Part shown: in pieces, positions 1 through 8,946 of the stretch | How the letters are laid out: each line of letters opens with the position of its first letter | Numbering within the stretch: the stretch's first letter is position 1 | NCBI GenBank assembly: GCA_947625435.1 | Contig: CANQOI010000013.1 | Span: forward strand, 1-44,212 | DNA from: an uncultured Clostridia bacterium | Lineage (GTDB): Bacteria > Bacillota > Clostridia > UBA1212 > UBA1255 | DNA: 44,212 nucleotides | Reading direction: 5' to 3' | Program-made: the position numbers and the translations under genes | Notes under the pieces: generated by a model | Databases searched by the model: none | The model's input: the letters and a program-made list of their open reading frames with translations, nothing else | What the model was told of the DNA's origin: nothing

Positions 1-77
1 CTTACGGATTCACGCATCACTATTTAAGTTGGTGATGAATCACTTATGTTTCGTTTAGATACCTCTGAACAGTAACC

Positions 78-452
78 CTACATCTGTATTATGTTTTTAT
101 AATACTCTTTAATCTTGTTGAATGTGACCGGACTCAGATCATGCTCAATTTTACACGCGTCCGAATATGCAGTATCGTCCGGCACGCCGAGCCGTATGAG
201 AAGGTGGGCTATTATCTCGTGACGCTCGTATATGCTCTCGGCTATGTCCCTGCCTTTATCCGTAAGCGTTATGTCATTCGATATGTCTGTCTCTATATAC
301 CCGTTCTCACGGAGCTCGCGCATCATTATGCTCACTGACGGCTTGGAAAATCCGAGCTCGCGCGCCACATCGACCGATCTGCATGCGCCGGTCCTTTTGC
401 GTATCATCAGTATTGCCTCCAGGTAGTTTTCGCCGGATTCGTGTATGTTCAT
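78..452 (-). CDS. DtxR/MntR-family metal-dependent repressor
   Basis: Probable cytoplasmic metal-responsive transcription repressor of 124 residues. The N-terminal winged helix includes ARELGFSKPSVSIMMRELRE (about 29-48). It is followed by the family's dimerisation/metal-binding helices with the E-H pair of KIEHD (about 102-106). There is no C-terminal SH3/FeoA-like domain, so it resembles short MntR-type regulators (B. subtilis MntR is 142 residues). Its start overlaps the end of the upstream ybaK-like gene by 4 bases (ATGA), so the two are probably cotranscribed. A two-gene ABC transporter of the zinc/manganese type lies 3.7 kb away on the other strand and would be a natural target, but no operator was recognised. 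Mn, Fe or Zn specificity cannot be decided. Bases 1-77 downstream show no further gene. Confidence 0.88.
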   Translation of the reverse strand: MNIHESGENYLEAILMIRKRTGACRSVDVARELGFSKPSVSIMMRELRENGYIETDISNDITLTDKGRDIAESIYERHEIIAHLLIRLGVPDDTAYSDACKIEHDLSPVTFNKIKEYYKNIIQM

Positions 453-949
453 TTTGTAACGTCCCCCTTGGATTCTGACGCCGAGATCAGATCGGCGTAT
501 TTAAGATCGATCACTTTCTCAAGCTCGGAAGGAGGCATCTCAACGTGACTGCCTATTCTGCCTGCGCTGAATGTTATCGTTTCCTTCTTCTCTGCGGAGG
601 TATGTATGAATGTAGGAAAAAATTTCTTCATCCCTATCGGCGAACAGCCGCCGTGCACATAACCCGTAAGAGGCAGAAGGTCTTTCTGAGGTATCATGGA
701 TATATTCTTCTCGCCGGCCGCGCATGCGGCTTTCTTAAGGTCGAGCTCTTCTTCTACAGGTATCACGAACACATAATGCGCTCCCGATCTGCCCGATGTC
801 ACAAGCGTTTTGAAAACTCTGTCTGCGGGCAGCCCCATTTTCTTTGCGGCTTCTGCGCCGCTTACGGCTTCGGCAGCTTCATAGATGTGTGAAATATATT
901 TGATTTTCTTTTTGTCCAAAACGCGGTGCACGTTTGTCTTGATATCCAT
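449..949 (-). CDS. ybaK: YbaK/EbsC-type Cys-tRNA(Pro) deacylase
   Basis: Free-standing trans-editing enzyme of the YbaK/ProX superfamily, which hydrolyses mischarged Cys-tRNA(Pro). The 166 residues match the family's usual length. Recognisable parts are the KTLV segment near residue 47, the Gly-rich GYVHGGCSPIGMKK stretch (about 96-109) and the C-terminal FSAGRIGSHVEMPP segment (about 128-141). The ATG follows a Shine-Dalgarno-like GAGGTAAGG. It is divergent from alaS, another aminoacylation-fidelity gene, and overlaps the DtxR-type gene downstream by 4 bases. The family assignment is firm. The exact substrate is inferred from the family. Confidence 0.9.
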   Translation of the reverse strand: MDIKTNVHRVLDKKKIKYISHIYEAAEAVSGAEAAKKMGLPADRVFKTLVTSGRSGAHYVFVIPVEEELDLKKAACAAGEKNISMIPQKDLLPLTGYVHGGCSPIGMKKFFPTFIHTSAEKKETITFSAGRIGSHVEMPPSELEKVIDLKYADLISASESKGDVTK

Positions 950-1060
950 ATTCGCCTTACCTCAGAAAATATACACCCATACAGTATAGCATGAAATCGA
1001 TTTAATTACATTAAAAATTTTTGCATAGGCTCCCGCGTGCGGCATACGGTAAAATTTCAG

Positions 1061-1089
1061 ATGACAATTATTTCACCGGGTGATATACT
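1061..1089 (+). promoter_or_regulatory. Predicted sigma-A promoter of alaS
   Basis: ATGACA at 1061-1066, a 17-base spacer and TATACT at 1084-1089, about 50 bases before the alaS ATG. No T-box antiterminator sequence (GGTGGNACCRCG-like) is present in 950-1135, although many Bacillota aminoacyl-tRNA synthetase genes carry one. Confidence 0.55.
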
Positions 1090-1135
1090 TATGAACGGTT
1101 AGAACGCACTAAATATTTGTCAGGAGCATGTATAT

Positions 1136-3769
1136 ATGGAACCTTTAAGTTTGAATACAATAAGAGAAAAATATCTTTCGTTTTTTGAAAGCAAAGGCCA
1201 TCTCAGACTTCCGAGCTTCTCGCTCGTGCCTCAGAATGATGCGAGCCTTCTGCTCATAAATGCCGGAATGGCGCCTCTCAAGCCGTATTTTACCGGGGCC
1301 GAGGTTCCGCCGAGAAGACGCGTTACGACGTGTCAGAAATGCATACGCACGCCCGATATAGAAAACGTGGGCAAAACGGCGCGTCACGGCACATTTTTTG
1401 AAATGCTCGGCAACTTCTCATTCGGAGATTATTTTAAGAAGGAGGCCATATCCTGGGCGTGGGAATTCCTTACAAAAGTGATGGAGATACCCGAGGATAA
1501 GCTGTATATATCGGTATATAAAGAGGATGACGAAGCTGCAGGCATATGGATGAACGAGATAGGAGTGCCCGAAAGCCGCATAGTGCGCATGGGCAAGGAG
1601 GACAACTTCTGGGAACACGGTACAGGACCCTGCGGTCCGTGCTCCGAGATATATTTTGACCGCGGCGAGAAATACGGCTGCGGCAAGCCCACATGCGGAG
1701 TAGGCTGCGACTGTGACAGGTATATAGAGGTTTGGAATCTCGTGTTCACGCAGTTTGACAGGCAGGAGGACGGCACGTATGAGAGACTGGCGCAGTCCAA
1801 TATAGATACGGGAATGGGTCTCGAACGCCTGGCGTGCGTAATGCAGGGCGTGGACAATCTTTTCGAAGTGGACACTGTTCGTAAAATACTTGATACCGTG
1901 TGTGACCTGTCCGGCAAAACGTACGGAGAGGACTGGAAAACGGACGTCTCGATACGTGTCATAACAGACCACATAAGAAGTACAGTCATGATGATAAGCG
2001 ACGGCGTTGTGCCTTCGAACGAAGCGCGCGGCTATGTGCTCAGAAGACTTCTGAGAGGCGCGGCAAGGCACGGCAGGATGCTCGGCATAAAGGGCACGTT
2101 CCTTTCGGAGCTGGCGGATACCGTGATAGAGCTTTCGGGCGGCGCTTATCCGAATCTCATAGATAAGAGAGATTATATAAAGAAGGTAATACGCATTGAG
2201 GAGGAGCGTTTTGCCTCCACGGTCGAACAGGGCATGGCAATGCTTTCCGAATATATAAAGAAGATACAGGAAGATACAGGCATAGGCAAGAACGTTTTAC
2301 CGGGAATGATCGCCTTCAGACTGCACGATACGTACGGATTCCCGATAGATCTTACGAAGGATATACTTAAAGATTACGGCCTTTCCGTCGATGAAGAGGG
2401 CTTCAGGAACGAAATGAACGCTCAAAAATCAAAGGCGAGAGAAGCTCTCAAGAACAGAGAGAGCTCATGGGCGAACAATGAGATATCAGTGCCCGCAGAC
2501 TGCCCGGCTACGGTATTTGAAGGATATGAGAAGCTCATCACGGAGGGTGAGATACTTTATATCATTCGCCCCGACGGGGAGTGCGTGCAGGAAGCGGATG
2601 AGGGCGACGATGTCATAATAGTGACGGACAGGACGACATTTTACGCGGAAAGCGGCGGACAGGCCGGCGATAAGGGTACCGTAGAGACGGAAGGCGGCGT
2701 TGCTTATGTGACGGGTGTCACCAAGACATCCGACGGAAAATGGAGACACATGGCAAATGTAGTACACGGTTCTTTGAGCGTAGGAGCTAAGGCATCCATG
2801 AGCGTTGACAGACACGACAGGCTCGCCACGGAGAGGAACCACAGCGCAACGCATCTTCTCCAAAGGGCGCTCAGGATGGTATTGGGCGAGCATGTTCATC
2901 AGGCGGGCTCGAGTGTCAATTCCGAAAGGCTGCGCTTCGATTTCAACAATATGCAGGCAATGTCGAAGGACGAGATAAGAGAAGTCGAGAATATAGTGAA
3001 CAAGGCCGTTTACGGGGCGTACGACGTAAAGACTGAAGTGCTTCCTATAGAAGAAGCCAGAAAGCTGGGCGCGATGGCTCTGTTCGGTGAAAAGTACGGA
3101 GACACGGTGCGTGTCGTTGAAATGGGCAATTTCAGCCTTGAGTTCTGCGGCGGAACACATGTAAAGAACACGTCATCGATAGGAATGTTCAAGATACTTC
3201 ACGAGAGTGCCGTGGCTGCGGGAGTGCGGAGGATAGAAGCTGTCACGGGAGAGGGAGCAAGAGCAGTCCTGCTCGGAGAGGAAGCCGTGCTTTCCGATGT
3301 CTCGGAGATATTCAAGGCGAATTATTCGGATATAGTCAGCAAAGCGGCGGGCATGTACACGCAGTACAGAGCTGCTCTTAAAGAACTCGAACAGTTAAAG
3401 AAGGAACGCGCTGTTTCGGATGTGGACGCACTCATAGGCGGCGCCGATGAGATAAACGGTATAAAGGTCGTAAAGGGCAGATTTGACGAGCTGGATTCCG
3501 CTGCATTGAGAGAGCTGGCGGACAATATAAGAGACAAGCTGGATACCGGCGTCGTGATACTCGCGTCGTCCTTCGGCGGCAAGGCTTCCGTAACGGCAGC
3601 CGCGACAAAAAATGCCGTATCAAAAGGCGTTCATTGCGGCAACATAGTTAAAAAGGCCGCTGCCGTCTGCGGAGGCGGCGGAGGCGGCAGACCCGACATG
3701 GCTCAGGCGGGCGGAAAACAGCCTGAGAAGATAGATGAGATGCTCTCAAAGGTAAACGAATTTATTTAA
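1136..3769 (+). CDS. alaS: Alanyl-tRNA synthetase
   Basis: Class II synthetase charging tRNA-Ala, 877 residues and full length. The N-terminal catalytic core starts with the typical REKYLSFFESKGH region and has motif 2 around RTPDIENVGKTARHGTFFEM. The editing domain carries the zinc-binding pair HSATH (His569/His573) and CGGTH (Cys671/His675). The C-terminal C-Ala domain ends in the diagnostic run of glycines followed by RPDMAQAGG. The ATG at 1136 lies behind AGGAG and agrees with the family start. It heads a long row of co-directional genes; the HIT gene follows after 19 bases. Nothing is truncated. Confidence 0.99.
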   Translation: MEPLSLNTIREKYLSFFESKGHLRLPSFSLVPQNDASLLLINAGMAPLKPYFTGAEVPPRRRVTTCQKCIRTPDIENVGKTARHGTFFEMLGNFSFGDYFKKEAISWAWEFLTKVMEIPEDKLYISVYKEDDEAAGIWMNEIGVPESRIVRMGKEDNFWEHGTGPCGPCSEIYFDRGEKYGCGKPTCGVGCDCDRYIEVWNLVFTQFDRQEDGTYERLAQSNIDTGMGLERLACVMQGVDNLFEVDTVRKILDTVCDLSGKTYGEDWKTDVSIRVITDHIRSTVMMISDGVVPSNEARGYVLRRLLRGAARHGRMLGIKGTFLSELADTVIELSGGAYPNLIDKRDYIKKVIRIEEERFASTVEQGMAMLSEYIKKIQEDTGIGKNVLPGMIAFRLHDTYGFPIDLTKDILKDYGLSVDEEGFRNEMNAQKSKAREALKNRESSWANNEISVPADCPATVFEGYEKLITEGEILYIIRPDGECVQEADEGDDVIIVTDRTTFYAESGGQAGDKGTVETEGGVAYVTGVTKTSDGKWRHMANVVHGSLSVGAKASMSVDRHDRLATERNHSATHLLQRALRMVLGEHVHQAGSSVNSERLRFDFNNMQAMSKDEIREVENIVNKAVYGAYDVKTEVLPIEEARKLGAMALFGEKYGDTVRVVEMGNFSLEFCGGTHVKNTSSIGMFKILHESAVAAGVRRIEAVTGEGARAVLLGEEAVLSDVSEIFKANYSDIVSKAAGMYTQYRAALKELEQLKKERAVSDVDALIGGADEINGIKVVKGRFDELDSAALRELADNIRDKLDTGVVILASSFGGKASVTAAATKNAVSKGVHCGNIVKKAAAVCGGGGGGRPDMAQAGGKQPEKIDEMLSKVNEFI

Positions 3770-3788
3770 CGGCGGAGGAGAAGGTGCT

Positions 3789-4163
3789 ATGTGTAAAACG
3801 CATGAAAATGAAACGCTTTCTGACGACTGTATATTCTGTAAGATAATAAAAGGTGATATACCGTCCGACAAGGTGTACGAGGACAGATACTGCATAGCGT
3901 TCAGGGATATAAACCCGCAGATGCCGGTGCACATTGTCGTCACGCCTAAGATCCATATAGAAAGCGTGCTTGGTTTTAAAGAGGATCAGGCCGAGATACT
4001 CGGACGCCTGCAGCTTGCGATAGCCGAGATCGCAAGGCGTCTCGGGCTTGACGGGAGCGGCTTCCGCGTAGTAAATAACTGCGGTAAAGACGCGAAACAG
4101 TCTGTGCCGCATATACATTATCATATACTTGCCGGCGGCGAAATGGGAGAAAGGATAGTCTGA
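3789..4163 (+). CDS. HIT-family nucleotide hydrolase
   Basis: Small Hint-type protein of 124 residues. CIFCKIIKGDIPS near the N terminus (about residues 15-27) is characteristic, and the active-site histidine triad HIHYHIL starts at about residue 108. Family members hydrolyse nucleoside phosphoramidates or related purine nucleotide conjugates in the cytoplasm. The physiological substrate here is unknown. The GGAGGAGAAGG ribosome site precedes the ATG at 3789. It sits between alaS and the metal ABC transporter, 7 bases before the latter, so cotranscription is likely, though a functional link is not evident. Confidence 0.95.
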   Translation: MCKTHENETLSDDCIFCKIIKGDIPSDKVYEDRYCIAFRDINPQMPVHIVVTPKIHIESVLGFKEDQAEILGRLQLAIAEIARRLGLDGSGFRVVNNCGKDAKQSVPHIHYHILAGGEMGERIV

Positions 4164-4170
4164 CAGTACC

Positions 4171-4893
4171 ATGCTTATAGAATGCAGGGATGTCTGTCTT
4201 GCTTATGAAAATCATATAGTTGTAAAAGGGCTGTCATTTACGGTGGACAGCGGTGATTATCTGTGCGTCATAGGCGAAAACGGTTCGGGAAAGACGACTC
4301 TCATGAGAGCTCTCCTCGGACTCAAAGACGTATCCGGCGGCAGCATAGAATTCCGCGACGGGCTTAAAATGCACGAGATAGGGTACATGCCGCAGCAAAA
4401 CGGAGCTCAGAGGAATTTTCCGGCATCGGTGCGCGAGATAGTACTGTCCGGCATGACAGGCAGAAGCGGCTTCGGATTGTTTTATTCTAAACATGATAAG
4501 GAGGAAGCCGTAAAATGTATGGAGCGCCTCGGCATATATCCTCTCAGAGACCGCTCATACAGAGAGCTCTCGGGAGGTCAGCAGCAGCGCGTTCTCCTTG
4601 CGAGAGCTGCGTGCGCAGCGGGCAGGCTGCTCCTTTTGGACGAGCCCGCGTCGGGCCTTGACGAGCTTGCATCCGAGGAGCTCTACGGTCTCATATCGGA
4701 AATGAACAGAAAGCAGGGCGTAGCCGTTATAATGGTCACTCACGATGTTAACAGGGCGCTCCGGGATGCCACGCATATACTGCATCTTCACAAGGACGAA
4801 ACATTTTTCGGCGATAAAGAGAGCTATGCGCAGTGCTCCGTGTGCTCACATCACGTACATGCGGGCGGTTGTCGGGAGGAAAAATGTGACTGA
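4171..4893 (+). CDS. Zinc/manganese-type ABC transporter ATPase
   Basis: ATP-binding subunit, 240 residues, of the ZnuC/MntA class. Walker A is GENGSGKTT (35-43), the signature is LSGGQQQR, and Walker B is LLLLDEPASGLD. The partner permease overlaps its end by 8 bases. An unusual feature is the C-terminal tail of about 30 residues, which contains CSVCSHHVHAGGC and a final C-D. This Cys/His cluster could bind Zn or a related metal, perhaps as a sensor on the cytoplasmic side; that is inference. No substrate-binding lipoprotein gene is present nearby, so the transporter's third component must be encoded elsewhere. Confidence 0.93.
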   Translation: MLIECRDVCLAYENHIVVKGLSFTVDSGDYLCVIGENGSGKTTLMRALLGLKDVSGGSIEFRDGLKMHEIGYMPQQNGAQRNFPASVREIVLSGMTGRSGFGLFYSKHDKEEAVKCMERLGIYPLRDRSYRELSGGQQQRVLLARAACAAGRLLLLDEPASGLDELASEELYGLISEMNRKQGVAVIMVTHDVNRALRDATHILHLHKDETFFGDKESYAQCSVCSHHVHAGGCREEKCD

Positions 4894-5731
4894 AGCATTG
4901 AATACGCTCATTGATATATTTTCACTTTCATTTATGGTAAGAGCATTCGTAACGGGTGCCCTCATATCGCTCTGCGCTGCTCTGCTCGGAGTAAATCTTG
5001 TACTTAAGCGCTATTCAATGATAGGAGACGGCCTGTCTCATGTGGGATTCGGCGCTCTGGCAGCGGCCGCCGCCATGAACGCGGCTCCGCTCAAGGTGGC
5101 GATACCGGTCGTGATCATAACGGCGATCCTTCTGCTCAGACTGAGTGAGAGCGGTGTGATAAAAGGCGATTCCGCCATAGCAGTTGTCTCGTCGTGCGCA
5201 CTTGCATTCGGTGTGCTCGTCGTGTCCCTCACATCCACCGGCGTAAATCTGAACAGCTACATGTTCGGGAGCATATATGCCGTTTCTGAGGACGAAATGA
5301 TACTGAGCATAGTGCTCACGGTGTCGGTGGTACTGCTTTATGCCGTATTTTACAATAAAATGTTTGCCGTCACGTTTGACGAGAATTTTGCGAGAGCTAC
5401 GGGCATGCACGCGGAAGTATACAACATGATATCGGCATGCCTTACCGCGGTGACCGTCGTGCTCGGCATGAGGCTCGTGGGCTCGCTGCTCATATCAAGC
5501 CTCATCGTTTTCCCGCCTCTCATAGCCATAAGGCTTTGCAGTACGTACAGAAAGACCGTCATCGTATCGGCTGTATCGGGAGTTATGTGTGTGTCGGCGG
5601 GTATCATTATTTCATTTTTGATAGATGCCCCCGCCAGCGCCTGCATAGTTCTTACGAGTCTTGCCGTATACGCGGCGGCGTGCATCATTAAAAAATTGAA
5701 AGGACAGGTCTGCAGGCACAGAAATGGATAA
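4886..5731 (+). CDS. Zinc/manganese-type ABC transporter permease
   Basis: Integral membrane subunit of the ABC-3 family (ZnuB/MntB-like), 281 residues with about eight hydrophobic segments. LLGVNLVLKRYSMIGDGLSH (about 34-53) is the family's hallmark region. The GTG at 4886 was chosen over an ATG at 4745 because GGGAGGA lies at 4874-4880, six bases ahead, and because the longer form would overlap the ATPase by almost 150 bases and add a non-family N terminus. It overlaps the ATPase gene by 8 bases and polA by 8 bases, indicating translational coupling. The metal specificity is not readable. Confidence 0.93.
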   Translation: MTEALNTLIDIFSLSFMVRAFVTGALISLCAALLGVNLVLKRYSMIGDGLSHVGFGALAAAAAMNAAPLKVAIPVVIITAILLLRLSESGVIKGDSAIAVVSSCALAFGVLVVSLTSTGVNLNSYMFGSIYAVSEDEMILSIVLTVSVVLLYAVFYNKMFAVTFDENFARATGMHAEVYNMISACLTAVTVVLGMRLVGSLLISSLIVFPPLIAIRLCSTYRKTVIVSAVSGVMCVSAGIIISFLIDAPASACIVLTSLAVYAAACIIKKLKGQVCRHRNG

Positions 5732-8294
5732 GATACTGCTGATAGACGGAAACAGTCTGCTGAACAGAGCATTTTACGGTACACAGAACAGTTTTCTCAA
5801 AAATGCGGAAGGGCTTTATACGGGCGCGCTGTACGGCTTTATGAATATATATCTTAAGCAGGCGGATATCATATGCCCGGAATATGCCGCCGTGGCTTTT
5901 GATGTCGGAAAGCCCACATTCAGGCATTTGAAGTATGCTGAGTATAAGGCCGGCAGACATGCGATGCCCGAGGAGCTCGCAATGCAGTTCCCGATCGCCA
6001 AGGAACTGATAGACGCCATGGGCATAGCGAGGCTTGAGCTTCCCGGATACGAGGCGGACGATCTTCTGGGCACTTATTCGAGGATAGCATCCGAAGCGGG
6101 CGTAAAATGCTATATAATGACCGGCGACAGGGACGCATTGCAGCTCGTTAATGAAAACGTACACGTACTTTTGTATTCCACACAGAACGGCAGACCGAGA
6201 ACGGACGAATATGACACAGAAGCCGTCAAGGCAAGATACGGCGTCGCACCTTCGGCACTGATAGATGTAAAGGCTCTCATGGGGGACTCTTCGGACAATA
6301 TACCGGGCGTTCCCGGAGTGGGCGAGAAGACGGCAGCGGCGCTCATATCCGAGTACGGCACTCTTGACGGCGTTTACGCATCCATAGAAACGGTAAAAAG
6401 GGCTTCCCTCAAGACAAAACTCACAGAGAACAAGGAGCTTGCCTATCTGAGCCGCGAGCTCGGTGAAATAGATCTGCACGCGCCCTGCGGCGCATCGCTT
6501 GAAGATCTCAGGATGAGACAGCCTGACGTACATGCACTCGCAGAGCTCCTTGACAGGCTTGAATTCAGATCTTTAAAGAAAAAACTCATACCGGAGGAAG
6601 AGAAGAGCGAGCCCGATCTTTTTTCTTACATGGACACGGATCCGTACGGAGTCATCAATAAAGGAACGACAGAAGTCACGGAGGATGATACGGTCTTCAT
6701 TTACACCGCATGCGAGCCGGGCGCTCCGCAGGAGAGCATGGACTTTTATATACTCGGGAGCGGTGAGAATGAGATATACATCCCTTACGGTGAAATAGAC
6801 GGTCAGACCGTACGGCTCCTTGAAGACCGTAATATAAAAAAGGTGATGTTCAACGCAAAGCCGTTTATATTTTACCTGCTGAGACGCGGTATACATTTCA
6901 GAGGACTCTGCTCGGATCTGTCGATAGCGGCGTATCTGCTGGATTCTACGAGGAGATCGGACGATATAGACGATGTGTGCAGATTCCTTACGGGAAGACA
7001 GCTTCCGAAGAATGCGCACATGCTCGTACCTATGTATGAATGTGCAAAAAGGAAGCTTTCGGAATGCGGAATGACGGAGCTTTACGAGAATGCCGAGCTG
7101 CCCCTTGTCACTGTGCTTGCGGAGCTTGAAAATGAGGGAGTGCGTGTCGATGCCTCGGTACTCAGGGAGCAGGGTGAAGAGACGGATGCCAAAATAGAAA
7201 GCCTTAAGAAGGATATTTTCGCGCTGGCGGGTCACGAATTCAATATAAATTCACCCAAACAGCTGTCTTCCGTGCTGTTTGAAGAGCTCGGGCTCAAAGG
7301 CGGAAAGAAGAACAGGAACGGATATTCGACAAGCCAGGAGGTTCTCGACAATATAGCATTTACACATCCCATCGTGCCTCTCATACTGGAATACAGGCAG
7401 AATACAAAGCTCAAATCCACATATATAGACGGACTTACGAATGTGATCGACAAAGAAACGGGACGCGTCTATTCATGCTTCAATCAGACAGTGACCGCCA
7501 CGGGCAGGCTCAGCAGCGCAGAGCCGAACCTGCAGAACATACCGGTAAGGACAGAGCTCGGAAAGCTCATACGGAAGGCATTTATACCCTCGGATGAGCA
7601 TCATGTGCTCATTGACGCCGACTATTCGCAGATAGAGCTCAGAGTCCTTGCCCATATGTCGGGCGACGAAGCCATGATAAACGCATTTCTTAACGACTAT
7701 GACATACACACCATGACCGCCGCGCAGGTGAACGGGGTAGCTCCGGAGGACGTCACGCCGCATATGAGGAGCAGCGCCAAGGCGGTCAATTTCGGGATAG
7801 TTTACGGAATAAGCGATTTCGGGCTCGCGAGGGATCTGGGGATACCGGTATACCGGGCAAAGGAATATATAGAGAGCTATTTTAAGCAGTATCCCGGCAT
7901 TCACGATTTTATGGAATCGCTCGTGTCCTTTGCCAAGGAAAACGGCTATGCCAAGACTATCATGGGCAGAAGGCGTTATCTGCCGGAGCTCAATTCTTCC
8001 AAATACACGGTAAGGCAGTTCGGCGAAAGGGTAGCCATGAACATGCCCATACAGGGCACGGCGGCCGATATAATAAAAATAGCCATGATAAGGGTGAGCG
8101 ACGAGCTGAAGCGCGGAGGGTATGAGTCAAAGCTCATTTTACAGGTACACGACGAGCTCATAATAGATGCTGCGGTGTCCGAGAAGGAGGCTGTCTCGGA
8201 TCTTCTCGTAAAATGTATGGCTGATGCCTATCCGCTGAAGGTGCCTCTTAAAGTAGAGGTCACTTCGGGAAACAGCTGGTACGAGTGTAAATGA
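5724..8294 (+). CDS. polA: DNA polymerase I
   Basis: Replication/repair polymerase of 856 residues. The N-terminal 5'-3' exonuclease domain covers about 1-280 (YEADDLLGT, MTGDRDALQL, GDSSDNIPGVPGVGEKTA). The central domain keeps the fold length of a 3'-5' exonuclease, but where active enzymes have the D-x-E motif it reads DTVFIYTACE, so proofreading is probably lost, as in Bacillus stearothermophilus Pol I. The polymerase domain has motif A (DADYSQIELR, near 631), motif B (RSSAKAVNFGIVYG, near 682) and motif C (QVHDELI, near 807). The start overlaps the metal permease by 8 bases. coaE follows after 25 bases. Confidence 0.98.
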   Translation: MDKILLIDGNSLLNRAFYGTQNSFLKNAEGLYTGALYGFMNIYLKQADIICPEYAAVAFDVGKPTFRHLKYAEYKAGRHAMPEELAMQFPIAKELIDAMGIARLELPGYEADDLLGTYSRIASEAGVKCYIMTGDRDALQLVNENVHVLLYSTQNGRPRTDEYDTEAVKARYGVAPSALIDVKALMGDSSDNIPGVPGVGEKTAAALISEYGTLDGVYASIETVKRASLKTKLTENKELAYLSRELGEIDLHAPCGASLEDLRMRQPDVHALAELLDRLEFRSLKKKLIPEEEKSEPDLFSYMDTDPYGVINKGTTEVTEDDTVFIYTACEPGAPQESMDFYILGSGENEIYIPYGEIDGQTVRLLEDRNIKKVMFNAKPFIFYLLRRGIHFRGLCSDLSIAAYLLDSTRRSDDIDDVCRFLTGRQLPKNAHMLVPMYECAKRKLSECGMTELYENAELPLVTVLAELENEGVRVDASVLREQGEETDAKIESLKKDIFALAGHEFNINSPKQLSSVLFEELGLKGGKKNRNGYSTSQEVLDNIAFTHPIVPLILEYRQNTKLKSTYIDGLTNVIDKETGRVYSCFNQTVTATGRLSSAEPNLQNIPVRTELGKLIRKAFIPSDEHHVLIDADYSQIELRVLAHMSGDEAMINAFLNDYDIHTMTAAQVNGVAPEDVTPHMRSSAKAVNFGIVYGISDFGLARDLGIPVYRAKEYIESYFKQYPGIHDFMESLVSFAKENGYAKTIMGRRRYLPELNSSKYTVRQFGERVAMNMPIQGTAADIIKIAMIRVSDELKRGGYESKLILQVHDELIIDAAVSEKEAVSDLLVKCMADAYPLKVPLKVEVTSGNSWYECK

Positions 8295-8319
8295 GTGAAT
8301 GAGCAAGGGAGGCAGTGAT

Positions 8320-8916
8320 ATGAAGGTACTGGGAGTTACCGGAGGCACGGGCACGGGTAAAACGGTGGTGTGCAGGATATTGAAGGATGAGGGCGGAAAG
8401 ATAATAGACGCCGACAAGATAACGAGAAAACTGCAGGAGCCGGGAGAGGTCGTATATGATGAAATAAGAGATCACTTCGGCCCCGGCATAACAGCGCCCG
8501 ACGGAACGATAGACAGGAGGAAGCTGGGCTCGATAATATTTACCGACAGAGCGGAGCGCGCGGCCCTCAATAAGATCGTACACGCGCGCGTCGCACAGGA
8601 GATAAAGCGCCGCGTAGCGGCATACAGAGACGCGGGGAATATCCCTTTTTGTGTACTCGATGTGCCTATACCTATAGAGGAGGGCTTTTTTGATACCGCC
8701 GACTGCGTGTGGGCTGTCATAGCGAATAACGACATACGTATCTCACGTCTCATAAAACGCATGGGCATAACCGAAAGGGAAGCGGAGGAGCGTATAGCGG
8801 CGCAGCTTTCAAACAGGGAATACGAAGACATAGCCGATGTGGCCATATTGAACGAGTCCACGGTAGATGACCTTGTAAAGCTCGTGAAATTTGAACTGAA
8901 GAGATTTTTGGCATGA
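8320..8916 (+). CDS. coaE: Dephospho-CoA kinase
   Basis: Catalyses the last step of coenzyme A synthesis, ATP-dependent phosphorylation of dephospho-CoA. There are 198 residues from the ATG at 8320, preceded by AAGGGAGG at 8305-8312. The longer frame from 8299 would put this ribosome site inside the coding region, so it was rejected. The P-loop GGTGTGKT lies close to the N terminus (about 8-15), followed by IIDADKITRKL (substrate-binding Asp) and the lid region ISRLIKRMGITEREAEERI. It follows polA closely, a common pairing in Bacillota. The pathway's first enzyme is encoded by coaX at 19335. Confidence 0.96.
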   Translation: MKVLGVTGGTGTGKTVVCRILKDEGGKIIDADKITRKLQEPGEVVYDEIRDHFGPGITAPDGTIDRRKLGSIIFTDRAERAALNKIVHARVAQEIKRRVAAYRDAGNIPFCVLDVPIPIEEGFFDTADCVWAVIANNDIRISRLIKRMGITEREAEERIAAQLSNREYEDIADVAILNESTVDDLVKLVKFELKRFLA

Positions 8917-8946
8917 TCCGGCATAATATAACGGGAATGGGATATC

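Noticed and set aside
950-1135. T-box riboswitch before alaS
   Set aside because: No T-box sequence, no stem I landmarks and no terminator hairpin; a plain promoter explains the gap.
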